Part shown: positions 18,445 through 28,200 of the stretch, one piece after another
How positions within the stretch are numbered: the stretch's first letter is position 1
Layout of the letters: the number at the start of each line of letters is the position of its first letter
Source: Candidatus Peregrinibacteria bacterium GW2011_GWF2_38_29
GTDB lineage: Bacteria > Patescibacteriota > Gracilibacteria > UBA1369 > UBA12463
Reading direction: 5' to 3'
Assembly: GCA_000992695.1 (NCBI GenBank)
Contig: LBUS01000006.1
Span: 1 to 64,000, forward strand
Length of the DNA stretch: 64,000 nucleotides
Position numbers and translations under genes: made by a program
Notes under the pieces: model-generated
Told to the model about the DNA's origin: nothing
The model's input: the letters and a program-made list of their open reading frames with translations, nothing else
Databases searched by the model: none

Positions 18445-18473
18445 TTACCTTAACCTCTTAAAAAAATTATAAT
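18445..18473 (+). promoter_or_regulatory. Possible promoter of the 137-residue membrane protein gene
   Basis: A perfect TATAAT at 18468-18473 with a poor -35 (TTACCT) 17 nt upstream. It faces away from the sigma-like gene promoter, 33 nt before the ATG at 18507. Confidence 0.35.
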
Positions 18474-18506
18474 GAAAAAGATTTAAAACTTTTAACCAAA
18501 AACAAA

Positions 18507-18920
18507 ATGGAAAATCATCCACTAATTCGAAAAATATACCTTTACGGATTTGCTCTTTTAGGGCTTGTTCTTCTCGTTATCGGCAGCGTTGGCTTTGTAA
18601 ATATGGGACTTAAAGCATTCGTATTTACACAAGCGGATGAATATCAAAGACAAACAAGTAAACAGTTTCCGTATCCGGCTTGCGGAATTGAAAAATACGC
18701 AACCGCCACGACAAGCAAAACAACGCTCGTTTTAACAGAAGAAGAAAAGGCCACGTTCACAAATTTCCTGGTCGATTACAAAAACTGGAAAGATTCTCCA
18801 CAGATTGATTATGTCACATCACAGCGCCACCAAGATGCGGCAATGAATCTTGCATTGATTTTGATTGGTTTACCGCTTTATCTTTACCACTGGATTGTTA
18901 TAAAACGTGAAAATAAATAA
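18507..18920 (+). CDS. Small membrane protein of unknown function (two helices)
   Basis: 137 residues. Two membrane helices are clear: one near residues 11-33 (LYGFALLGLVLLVIGSVGFV) and one near 112-130 (AAMNLALILIGLPLYLYHWIVI). The ~80 residues between them are polar, with a single cysteine (YPACGIEKY), and probably face outside. It lies 5 nt before the cysteine-rich gene and should share its transcript. I do not recognise the family. Confidence 0.7.
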   Translation: MENHPLIRKIYLYGFALLGLVLLVIGSVGFVNMGLKAFVFTQADEYQRQTSKQFPYPACGIEKYATATTSKTTLVLTEEEKATFTNFLVDYKNWKDSPQIDYVTSQRHQDAAMNLALILIGLPLYLYHWIVIKRENK

Positions 18921-18925
18921 TCACA

Positions 18926-20599
18926 ATGCAAGAAACACGCGTTTGCAAAAATTGCGCTCAAAATTTCGAAATCACAGATGAAGATTTTGCATTTTATCGC
19001 AAAATTTCACCGATAATTAACGGCAAAACATATGCTATGCCTGCGCCAACTCATTGTCCGGACTGCAGACAAATCCGCAGGCTTTGCAGAAGAAATGAAA
19101 GAATTTTATATTCGCGAAACTGCGATTCCTGCAAGAAAAAAATAATTTCGATCTATCCGGAAAATACTGAATTTCCCGTTTATTGTGGGCATTGCTGGTG
19201 GAACGATTCATTTGATTCGCGAAAACATGGCATGGATTTCGACTTCAATAGACCATTCTTTGAACAATTTAAAATTCTTGAAAAAACCGTTCCACGGATG
19301 ACTTTATATTCTCAGGAGCAAAATAATACAAATTCCGAATATACAAATCATTCCGATTGGAATAAAAACTGTTATATGTGCATGAATTCCGCACACTGCG
19401 AAGATTGCTACTACTGCACAAACTTCAATATTTATAACAAAAACTGCGTTGATTGCCTCGCAATGCAACACGACGAGCTTTGTTATAACTGCGTCAGCAC
19501 AAAAGGATGCTACGCCTCAATTGGACTTTTGGACTGTGAAAACTGCGTTGAATCAGCTTTTTTATACAACTGCATCGGCTGTGAAAACTGCTTCATGTCA
19601 TACAATTTGCGTCACAAAAAATACTACATTCGCAATAAACAAGCCACGAAAGAGGAATATGAAAAAATCCGCACAGAATTATCCGATGCAAAAAACATGG
19701 AAAACGCACGCAAAGAATTTATTGAATTTATCAAAACGGCAGAACGAAAATATTGCACAATTCTTAATTGCGAAATTTCAACAGGAGATCATTTAATCAG
19801 CTGTAAAAACACAAAAAACAGCTTCTACGGCTTCAAATGTAAAGACATAAAATTTGCATATGACTTCGGAGAAATGAAAGATTGCTATGACATATATGAA
19901 CCATGGCAAGGCGAACTTCAATACGAATCGTATGGCGTAAACGAATCATATGGTATGAGATTTGTTAGCGTTGCGTGGAGAAATAACGATTTAACCTATT
20001 GCGATAGTTGCTTTAACGCTCAATACCTTTTTGGATGCGAAGGAATCCACAACCAAAAATATTGCATTTTAAATAAACAATATACGAAAGAAGAATATGA
20101 AGAATTAACCGGAAAAATTATCGAACACATGTTAAAAACCAATGAATATGGAGAGTTTTTTCCAATTAATTTAACGCCATTTCCATACAACGAAAGCGTA
20201 GCACAAGAATACTATCCTTTAACGCGAGAGCAAGCCGTTTCAAAAGGGTTCAAATGGCGTGAAAAAGATGCACGCGAATATCAAAAACAAACATGCGTTT
20301 TACCAACAGACATCAAGTCCACCCTATCAACAATAACGAACGAACTTCTAGCCTGTGAAAAATGTGGAAAAAATTACAAAATCGTTCCACAAGAACTGAA
20401 ATATTATAAAAAAATGAATTTACCGATCCCACGAAAATGCTTTGATTGCCGCCACATGGAAAGAATGTCACTCAGAAATCCTCGCCAGCTTTGGGCTCGC
20501 AAATGCGATAAATGCAGTACGAGCTTGGAATCCTCCTACTCACCAAATCGTCCGGAAAAAATCTACTGTGAAAAATGTTTCGTGGATTTTATTGAATAA
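18926..20599 (+). CDS. Cysteine-rich multi-zinc-ribbon protein of unknown function
   Basis: A 557-residue soluble protein with about 42 cysteines, mostly as Cys-x2-Cys pairs. The N-terminus has a zinc-ribbon-like unit (VCKNCAQNF ... HCPDCRQIRR) and a second pair set (RNCDSCKKK, VYCGHCWW). The middle (~150-215) is a run of closely spaced pairs such as CEDCYYCTNF and CVDCLAMQ. The C-terminus repeats the first ribbon (LACEKCGKNYKI ... KCFDCRHMERM ... RKCDKC), so the ends look duplicated. Similar Cys-rich proteins are familiar from candidate-phylum genomes, but no biochemical role is known to me. Zinc binding is likely; iron-sulfur binding is possible. Confidence 0.75.
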   Translation: MQETRVCKNCAQNFEITDEDFAFYRKISPIINGKTYAMPAPTHCPDCRQIRRLCRRNERILYSRNCDSCKKKIISIYPENTEFPVYCGHCWWNDSFDSRKHGMDFDFNRPFFEQFKILEKTVPRMTLYSQEQNNTNSEYTNHSDWNKNCYMCMNSAHCEDCYYCTNFNIYNKNCVDCLAMQHDELCYNCVSTKGCYASIGLLDCENCVESAFLYNCIGCENCFMSYNLRHKKYYIRNKQATKEEYEKIRTELSDAKNMENARKEFIEFIKTAERKYCTILNCEISTGDHLISCKNTKNSFYGFKCKDIKFAYDFGEMKDCYDIYEPWQGELQYESYGVNESYGMRFVSVAWRNNDLTYCDSCFNAQYLFGCEGIHNQKYCILNKQYTKEEYEELTGKIIEHMLKTNEYGEFFPINLTPFPYNESVAQEYYPLTREQAVSKGFKWREKDAREYQKQTCVLPTDIKSTLSTITNELLACEKCGKNYKIVPQELKYYKKMNLPIPRKCFDCRHMERMSLRNPRQLWARKCDKCSTSLESSYSPNRPEKIYCEKCFVDFIE

Positions 20600-20607
20600 A
20601 AACAAAC

Positions 20608-21810
20608 ATGGAAAAAACTGAAAAAATAAATTACCTTGATGGAATTCGCGCAATTTCGGCGATAATTGTTGTATTTCATCATTACATTCTCGCCTTTTTC
20701 CCGGCTCTTTATACGGGAAACGTCGCAGAATCGCATATCAATACGGCTTCCGAAGCATATCTTGCAGGATCCCCTCTTGGAATTTTTTATGCCGGCAATT
20801 TTGCGGTTTGTTTATTTTATATTCTCAGCGGCTTTGTTTTAAGCTACAAGTTTTTAAAATTTAAAAACTATGAGATTATTGTTTCAAGCGCAATTCGAAG
20901 ATATTTCCGACTAGTCGTACCAATTTTACTTTCGGTTTTTGTCGCATATATATTGATGAAACTCGGATTCTTTTTCAACAAAGAAGCATCGGATTTTTCA
21001 AAATCTTCCTGGTGGTTTGCAGGTCAATGGGGTTTTGAAACATCATTTTGGCACATGCTTAAAAGTGGCTTATTTAAAGTCTTTTTCGCATATGATGCAT
21101 CGTACAATACAGCACTCTGGATGATGTCATACATTTTTTATGGATCTTTTATAACGCTCGGCGTAATAGCACTTTTTGGCAAACTAAAACTGCGCTACAT
21201 CGCATATGCATTAACTTATTTAATCCTAATTAACACTTATTATTCAGCGTTTATTCTTGGAATAATTTTAGCCGACATATTCGCAAATTCACCAAATTTT
21301 TTCAAAAAATTCAATCACTTTTACATAACAATCCCATTTATTTTAATCGGAATATTTTTCGGCGCATATCCGTTTGGCGTTTATACAAACGGAACAATAT
21401 ATGAAATTTTTAATCTTAAATTTTTGCCTAGCCCGGGCCAATTTTGGCACATTATCGGTGCGCTTCTAATAATTTTTGCCGCCTTCGCATCAACAGGTTT
21501 TCAAAAATTCCTTTCAAATAAATTCCTTATTTTCACCGGCACAATTTCATTTTCAATTTATCTTATTCACGCGCTCATTCTCGGATCATTTTCAGGTTGG
21601 ATGTTCCTAAAATTAATACCGCACTTTTCATACATCACAAGCTTTTCAATTTCTTTCACAATTTCAATCCCAATCATTTTTATCCTTGCCTTCTATTCAA
21701 CGAAATACATTGATTCAAACGGATTAAAATTCTCGCAATATATATACGAAAAACTCGCAAAACCGACTCTCCTAAAGTTCAAGATTATCCGTACAAAAGA
21801 ATCCCAATAA
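20608..21810 (+). CDS. Acyltransferase family 3 (OafA-like) membrane protein
   Basis: A 400-residue polytopic protein with about ten helices. The family signature is at the start: INYLDGIRAISAIIVVFHHY (Leu-Asp-Gly-x-Arg and a catalytic-site His). NFAVCLFYILSGFVLSYKF is also typical. OafA-type enzymes O-acylate surface sugars with acyl-CoA-derived groups, a second O-acylation route beside the AlgI/AlgJ pair. It lies 8 nt after the cysteine-rich gene. The 3' end overlaps the convergent SemiSWEET-like gene by 26 nt. Confidence 0.88.
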   Translation: MEKTEKINYLDGIRAISAIIVVFHHYILAFFPALYTGNVAESHINTASEAYLAGSPLGIFYAGNFAVCLFYILSGFVLSYKFLKFKNYEIIVSSAIRRYFRLVVPILLSVFVAYILMKLGFFFNKEASDFSKSSWWFAGQWGFETSFWHMLKSGLFKVFFAYDASYNTALWMMSYIFYGSFITLGVIALFGKLKLRYIAYALTYLILINTYYSAFILGIILADIFANSPNFFKKFNHFYITIPFILIGIFFGAYPFGVYTNGTIYEIFNLKFLPSPGQFWHIIGALLIIFAAFASTGFQKFLSNKFLIFTGTISFSIYLIHALILGSFSGWMFLKLIPHFSYITSFSISFTISIPIIFILAFYSTKYIDSNGLKFSQYIYEKLAKPTLLKFKIIRTKESQ

Positions 21811-22120
21811 AGACGAAGGTATTTATCAAAATCCACAAAACATAAGTAACTATAATCGGCTTTTCTTTATGTGTAATTCCGTATGCCAACCAAAAAATAT
21901 TAAACAAAATATAACTTCCCCAAGAAATCGGAGCAAGCCCGCTTGCATTATGTTCAAACCAAACCTTAAACGCCTGCGGAAGCGTCATAACCGGACCCAA
22001 GATCCCAACAACATAAATCGCCTCATCCAAAAACCTCTTCCACTTATCAGGATTTGGCAATTGTTCGCCCATTTTGCAAACTCGTTTTCGAAGATGATAA
22101 TGATGCAAAGCTCCATTCAT
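21785..22120 (-). CDS. SemiSWEET/PQ-loop-like small transporter
   Basis: A 111-residue protein with three predicted helices after a basic N-terminus: YVVGILGPVMTLPQAFKVWF, GSYILFNIFWLAYGI, and PIIVTYVLWILINTFVFIGILL. The Pro-Gln in the first helix (TLPQ) and the three-helix layout match bacterial SemiSWEET proteins, which dimerise to move small sugars. A second Met at residue 17 could be the real start. It has its own strong promoter. Substrate unknown. Confidence 0.75.
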   Translation of the reverse strand: MNGALHHYHLRKRVCKMGEQLPNPDKWKRFLDEAIYVVGILGPVMTLPQAFKVWFEHNASGLAPISWGSYILFNIFWLAYGITHKEKPIIVTYVLWILINTFVFIGILLYG

Positions 22121-22146
22121 AAATATTTTTGTCTTTATTTTACAAT

Positions 22147-22175
22147 ATTATACCATAAAAATGGCTTTAAATCAA
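22147..22175 (-). promoter_or_regulatory. Promoter of the SemiSWEET-like gene
   Basis: Minus strand: TTGATT, 17 nt, TATAAT, ending 27 nt before the ATG at 22120. Fifteen bases upstream of the -35 is a perfect 10-bp palindrome, CGCGTACGCG (22190-22199), unusual in this AT-rich DNA. Confidence 0.7.
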
Positions 22176-22201
22176 CTTACTAGGCTCAACGCGTACGCGA
22201 A

Positions 22202-22984
22202 CTACGACTTCGGCTCCCTCCAATTAAGAACAAGCTTTATCGTATTTGGAGCTTCACCTTCAACGATCACAAAAGGACAAATATCCTTAGGATATTGATA
22301 AGAAAAAGTATTTCCCAAAGTCGCTTTTAAATTTATTCTAGCCTTATCATAACCACCATCGATTATTTCATCGATTACATCGTCAATCTCAATTTCAACA
22401 TTCAAACCACATTTCTCGGCTAATACATCATAAAACCTGGTCGCCGTTTCTCTCCTATTTTTTTTACCAAGCAAAAAATTAGTTCTAAATGCCAAGTATC
22501 GATCTTTTTCAGAACCCATTGCGTCAAAAGTAAACGAAGGTGGAACGCGTAAATGCCCATTAGCAGAAGAATCTATGCCGGTTAAAACCACAATCACACA
22601 CTTCCTAGCATCCGCGGATAAACAATCCAAAAGCCTTAACTTATAAATATTTTCGGCAAACATCCTTAAAACTTCGGCCACAACATCAATAAAAAATTTA
22701 CAAAAAAATTGATCATTAAAACGACCGTCCATATCCCCTAAAAAAGCTTTTATTTCACCGGAAATCTGCTGAGTATTAACATTGCCGCAAAAGCCAGGAA
22801 CGTCAGACGCTGAAATAGAAGAAAAAATAACTTCAGCCACATAAATAACTAGCATTTTATAAGCCAAATTAACATCTTCCACCCCAAGCGAACGATCTAA
22901 ATAGCTTAAATATATTCTTGCAGCGCCTCCAATATCATGGACGTTGCCGGAAGATAAGTGATGTGTTTCCGCTATTGCTTCCAT
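22202..22984 (-). CDS. Protein of unknown function (260 residues)
   Basis: I do not recognise the family. It is a soluble acidic protein without signal peptide or membrane helix. The N-terminal ~130 residues are predicted mostly helical (AYKMLVIYVAEVIFSS, FFCKFFIDVVAEVLRMFAENIY). The C-terminal third is mixed, ending in strands (FVIVEGEAPNTIKLVLNW). It stands alone between two transporter genes with a consensus promoter. It is one of several orphan genes in the window with that arrangement. Confidence 0.65.
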   Translation of the reverse strand: MEAIAETHHLSSGNVHDIGGAARIYLSYLDRSLGVEDVNLAYKMLVIYVAEVIFSSISASDVPGFCGNVNTQQISGEIKAFLGDMDGRFNDQFFCKFFIDVVAEVLRMFAENIYKLRLLDCLSADARKCVIVVLTGIDSSANGHLRVPPSFTFDAMGSEKDRYLAFRTNFLLGKKNRRETATRFYDVLAEKCGLNVEIEIDDVIDEIIDGGYDKARINLKATLGNTFSYQYPKDICPFVIVEGEAPNTIKLVLNWREPKS

Positions 22985-23008
22985 ATAAATTTTTATAAAT
23001 GGAAAAAT

Positions 23009-23037
23009 AATTTAACAGTAAAATAAGCTCGTGTCAA
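23009..23037 (-). promoter_or_regulatory. Promoter of the 260-residue orphan gene
   Basis: Minus strand: TTGACA, 17 nt, TAAATT, ending 25 nt before the ATG at 22984. Confidence 0.65.
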
Positions 23038-23061
23038 TTCGAACTATCTTAAAATATAAAC

Positions 23062-24321
23062 CTACTTCTCATTCAGCTTCTTCTTTCTCAACGCCGACTT
23101 GATGAACGCTAAAGCAAAAATCACGCCAACGACACCAATTGCAGAAAAAGCTTTTTCAATACCAAGCGTATCCGCCAAAAATCCGGATAAAATAGGTCCA
23201 ATCACATATCCAATGTTTGTAAAAAAATCTTCCAAACCTTCAACGTCTTTTTCAATTGCAGGAAATTCGGAAATATAATCAGCATAAGATCCGTTCAAAG
23301 AAGGATAAGAAATTGCAATTGTCATAGAAACAAAAAATGTTAGTCCAATTGTCAAAACCGGATTAATCGCCGAAATAAGAGCAAAACAAGAAAGCAAGAT
23401 TGCTCCAATTAAAAATGAAATATATGCAACTTTTAGTTTTCCGCATCTACTTGTTAACTTTGAAACAAAAAATCCAACCAAAATAAAAGGCAATGCATAG
23501 GCAGCCAACAGCAAACCATTAAACCCATCAAGTCCCAATCCTTCAGAATAAATCGGCCCTATTGTCCAAAAAAACGCATCTACTGTATATAAAAAGAATG
23601 TTAAAAATAAAGCAGGAAAAACGTATCCGCCAATTTTTTTCCACAATTTAAATTGGCTCGCTGAATTCGGAAGCTCTTTCACGGCGCAATACCCATCTTC
23701 ACATTTCACATCAACAAGTTTTTTCTTTCTAGTGATGATCATTAATAAAATCAAAAATAAAAATCCAACGAAAAGAAAAATCGCACTTCCGGCAAAAGTT
23801 TTAAAATCAACATATTCAACAATCAATAAACTGGCAACAAGAGGCGCAATAATTTCAGCTAAATACGCAAAAACCTGCACAATCCCAAAACTGGCCGCAT
23901 GCTCTTTTTTTTCCGTATAACAACTTACAAAATCAAAAAGTCCAAAATTATATAAATCATAATAAATGCCCCAAACGAGCATTGCAAGAATATATATCGG
24001 AATCGTTTTTGCCTGCCATAAAATCAAAGGAAAAATGGCCGAAATCGCAAACATAAACATAAAAACCCTTCTAAAATTCACGGTCTTCACAAACCTACAC
24101 ATCAAAAAATCAAACGCTGCACCCGCAATCGAAGAAGAACCAAGAATAAACCCCATTTGCGTCGCCGAAAACCCATGTTCAGTCAAAATCAAAGGAACCG
24201 CATAAGACAATATGCAATCAAAAATCGTCCAGAAAAAAACCATGGCCGAAAGAAAATAAAGCGGTTTATGGCTTTCCTTATACTGCTTAAGCTGTACGTA
24301 TAAATGCTTTAGCGATGACAT
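23062..24321 (-). CDS. Major facilitator superfamily transporter
   Basis: A 419-residue protein with about twelve hydrophobic helices in two halves separated by a charged loop (ITRKKKLVDVKCEDGYCAVKELP near residues 195-215). A loop between helices 2 and 3 (GAAFDFLMCRFVKTVNFRRVF) takes the place of the usual MFS signature. MFS proteins move small solutes by proton coupling; nothing here fixes the substrate. It starts 9 nt after the upstream orphan gene ends, so it is read from the promoter at 25036-25064. Confidence 0.85.
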   Translation of the reverse strand: MSSLKHLYVQLKQYKESHKPLYFLSAMVFFWTIFDCILSYAVPLILTEHGFSATQMGFILGSSSIAGAAFDFLMCRFVKTVNFRRVFMFMFAISAIFPLILWQAKTIPIYILAMLVWGIYYDLYNFGLFDFVSCYTEKKEHAASFGIVQVFAYLAEIIAPLVASLLIVEYVDFKTFAGSAIFLFVGFLFLILLMIITRKKKLVDVKCEDGYCAVKELPNSASQFKLWKKIGGYVFPALFLTFFLYTVDAFFWTIGPIYSEGLGLDGFNGLLLAAYALPFILVGFFVSKLTSRCGKLKVAYISFLIGAILLSCFALISAINPVLTIGLTFFVSMTIAISYPSLNGSYADYISEFPAIEKDVEGLEDFFTNIGYVIGPILSGFLADTLGIEKAFSAIGVVGVIFALAFIKSALRKKKLNEK

Positions 24322-24330
24322 ATAAGCCTT

Positions 24331-25005
24331 TTAATTACCAAAGGAAAATCCATGTTTAGCGGCAAACTCTTCAATACGCTTAAGCTGAAATCGATCCATG
24401 ACGTCTTTAGAATTTTTGCGTCGCGCCTCGGTTAAGGCGGCTTGAATCTTCAAACTATCAGGATTTAAGCGTAAATTAAACCTTTTCGCATTATCTAAAA
24501 TATCGTTAAGCCCATCAAAAAAAACAACGTGTTGCAATTCACTAGCAATAAACGTTTCAAACTTATCGGAAAATTCGGACAAATCCATGCCCGGATAAAA
24601 AAACCTAAACATAATACGAAGATCAACTGATGCATGGCCTTGAGGAGCTGAAGAAGATAAAATATGAGAAACGGTTGAGCGATAAGCCTCAACAACTTCC
24701 GGATCACGCAATAAAGCTAACGCAGCTTTACCCAACTTCGTACGTGGTTTCCCCGCAAAGTGTTGAAATCTTTTGAACACATCGCCGGTTGTATGAACAT
24801 AGGGATTTCTAAAAGCATGAACTAATTCCGTTTTAGAAACCGCTTCAACAGAAGGAACAACTGCCTCAACCCTTTCAGCGACACCGACCTCATTTACAAC
24901 CTGTAATAAATCATCGGCCGATGCATTTGGGCCAACTTCTAGTCTCTTTTTAGGCTCATCCCCTTCTACGCCAACATCAACTCTCCTTGCTTGATTTGGA
25001 TCCAT
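24331..25005 (-). CDS. Protein of unknown function (224 residues)
   Basis: I do not recognise this family. The first ~70 residues are acidic and Val/Glu-rich (GVAERVEAVVPSVEAVSK) and probably disordered. The rest is helical with basic stretches (KPRTKLGKAALALL, LTEARRKNSKDVMDRF). There is no signal peptide or membrane helix. It has a consensus promoter with an extended -10 and heads a two-gene unit with the MFS transporter. Confidence 0.65.
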   Translation of the reverse strand: MDPNQARRVDVGVEGDEPKKRLEVGPNASADDLLQVVNEVGVAERVEAVVPSVEAVSKTELVHAFRNPYVHTTGDVFKRFQHFAGKPRTKLGKAALALLRDPEVVEAYRSTVSHILSSSAPQGHASVDLRIMFRFFYPGMDLSEFSDKFETFIASELQHVVFFDGLNDILDNAKRFNLRLNPDSLKIQAALTEARRKNSKDVMDRFQLKRIEEFAAKHGFSFGN

Positions 25006-25035
25006 AATTTTTATTGTTATTTTTGTATTATCTAT

Positions 25036-25064
25036 ATTATAGCATAAAAATGACTATATTGCAA
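25036..25064 (-). promoter_or_regulatory. Promoter of the orphan gene-MFS unit
   Basis: Minus strand: TTGCAA, 17 nt, TATAAT, with TGC before the -10 (extended -10). The leader to the ATG at 25005 is about 24 nt. The rest of the 232-nt divergent gap toward the giant surface gene holds no other element that I can support. Confidence 0.75.
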
Positions 25065-25237
25065 CAAAACGAAGGAAGAGGGTGCTGTGAACACCGACAA
25101 ATAGAATAAAACGCTATAAATCGTAAAATATTCGCATACTTTGTCATCGCCAAATACTTGAATAACGCACCATAAAAGTACGATAATTTAAAATAGATTT
25201 TTAACAAGTCAATATTAATAACCTTACCCCTCCTCAC

Positions 25238-28200
25238 ATGAAAACCTCTACATGGCTTAGTCGTGTTTTGTCGCGCATTTTAACAATCACGTTAATTGCG
25301 ATGATGACAATCCAAATCGCACCGCCTGTAAAAGCGACGATTGTCGCAGGCGATCATTTCACTTTAACAGTTGCAGATGATGCAACCTCAATGGATTCCG
25401 GGGGGACATTGGTTTTTACGGCAAAAAGTTATAACAGTTTAAATGAAGCAAAAGCATTAACCGGAAGTGATAAAGCCTGTGTGGAAATAAATAATCCATC
25501 AACCTTTTCTCCAAGTACATATGTTGACGTAACTGCGGTGGGAGCCGGTTTAACAGTTACAAACGTAGGATCCGGATCAAACCCTCATCAAGGAGGATCG
25601 GGAATGTATCCGACTGAAAGCTCAGATATAAGCGGAAGTAATAATAATTTGGTTTGTTTTAACATGGCCGTAGGAGATTCCGACACAAATACATTTACAG
25701 TAAGAGCAACGTCTAATTTTGGCATTTATGTTTACACAAATGGGGTGACAATAAATGATAATTCAGAAACATATCCCGGAAAAGATTTTGCAATGATAAC
25801 TGTAAATTCCGCATCGGGCGGAGCGGACCATCTGGTTGCAAACATTGCCGCTTCAACGGCTGAAACAAACGCGGAAATACCGGTTACAATAACTCAAGTT
25901 AATGCGGGAGGAGGAATTGTCTCTTCAGCGCTCACAGACGTTATGGTAACTCTTTTATCATCAATACCGTCATCAGCTGAGTCCAACGTGATCACGTCAA
26001 GCTCGGAACATGGATTAAGCGTTAATGATTTTATTAAATTTTCGTTTGCTGCAAACAATACAAGCGCCACCTATCTCGTCAGTACCGTATCCTCTCCAAC
26101 AACGTTTAAAGTTATCGGACCAACAAATAACTTTATAGCGGGAGGATTTACAAAACTAACTCCATCATCAACCTCTTCGGGAGCGTCAAATTCAATGCAT
26201 GCCACAACCCCGGGAACTATATCCTCAAACACCGCATCCACAATAAGCATGCAAGCCACGGGCAACATAACGGTCCCGGGAGGAGTTGCAATACAAGGAT
26301 GTACGGACGCTAAATACATAGCCTCTTCTAAAACAGCGGATTCAATTTCGGTTATCGGACCAACTGCTTGTACGCCAACTCCGGGTGGAAACATTACATC
26401 TCTAACTTTAACACCCGGAACTGAAAGCTCATACACTTTAAACGGAAGCAGTGCATATATTTATTCTATTAACGGAACTCCAACTGGAAATACAACCACA
26501 ACATACGCGGCAGATCAATCTTTAACAAACGGCGTCTTAAACGTGGTCATAAAAGCTTCCGAAGCGGAAACAATTCTAGTTTCAGCATCATCAGACACTC
26601 TTGCCAGCGACGAAACGGATGTCAATGATTCCGTTATTATATCTTCAGCATCTTCACTCACAATTAAAGGATATGGCCCACCAAATAATCAAAACGGAGT
26701 ACCGACAAATGCTCCAATAGACATAATGTTTAATAGAAGTCCAAGTAGCGAAAGCATTACATTCCCTCTTACAAACACGGCAGACAGTGCAATATCAATT
26801 TCATCGGGAGGAGTGCCAACAACAGGGGTATGGGAAGTATTTGCTGAAAACTATGGAGACTTTTCTTTTTACAGAACTAAATTCACTCCAACATCAGGAA
26901 TGTTGACAGCATCAACAGTGTATACGGTTTCAATTCTAAAATCTTTTGTAAGCACCCTGGAATTACCTGAAGGATCTACCTCTCTTACAGATGCCGGATC
27001 TTCATATACATTCGCAATAACAACCGGGACGGGAGGTGGAGATTTCACACAGCCACAAGATGGCGGCAACGCCCCGGGAGGCATGGGTGGCGGTTTCACA
27101 GGAACGTTCGGAGGATCGGTACCGCCAATGGCAAACTTGGGATATCCAAGGCCGGGATCATGGGACGTACCAACCAATATATCAAAAATTTCTATAGATT
27201 TTGATAGACAAATGGACGCAACAACCTTTACAAATACAAATATTTATCTGAAAAAAATTGTAAATGGAGTAGAAGTAGATCCGATCGTAACAACGACGGT
27301 TTCACCAACAACCGGTACAAGCCAAAACGCATCTCTGGCAATAACCGGGACCTTGGCAGCCAACAGCGAATATAGAGTGGTGGTAACAAGAAATGTAAAA
27401 GATCCAAAAGGAACTCAACTGGCGGGTATGCCACTAGACGATGACGGAAATCCATTGCAAAGTTTTGGATTTGGATTTAACAACATGGGATCGTTTAAAG
27501 AAAATTTCCGAACCGGTTCGGGCACGTCAACAATTACAGCAAGTTTAATGGGTTCAAATCTTGATAAATATAACTCATCGGGAACAATCACCGGAGTACC
27601 GACTTCAATAATTCCAAGAGCAAGCTTTAACGGGCCGCTGGATCCATCAACGGTTAATTCTACAAATGTAACTCTTAGAAAAGGGTCATCGCCTGTCACG
27701 GGGACCGTTAATTACAAAGGAGAATCCAATGTAATTGAATTTGCCACATCAACAACTCTCCTGGCAAATACAATTTATACGTTTAACGTTTCGACAAGCG
27801 TTACGAGCGTAACGGGAGCCGCAATATCAGAAGTAACAAAAACATTCACCACAGGGTCTGAAGATATAACAGCTCCTCAATTGGTATTTTCAGAAGCTGA
27901 TAACTATGGATTTAGAGTAAAATTCGACGAAGCAATGGACCAAAGTTTAGCGGAAAATAAAGCCTATTACACTCTAAAAACATGCTCGGGAAGCGCAGTA
28001 TCACCAGACGGAAGTTCTTGCACGGGAGAAGGGAGCGTAACAACAGTAAGTTTAATGACAGGAGTGAATGCTCATTACGATACCTTTGAAAACTCAGTCT
28101 GGTTTGATGGTCTTACATTAACAGCAAATGACGGATTTTATATAGCGATAAATTCAAGCGTAAAAGACGCGGCGGGAAACGCGATTAATTCCTCATATGA

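Noticed and set aside
25037-25237. 66-residue minus-strand ORF in the divergent gap
   Set aside because: Ends on the promoter of the neighbouring gene; aromatic low-complexity sequence typical of AT-rich non-coding DNA.
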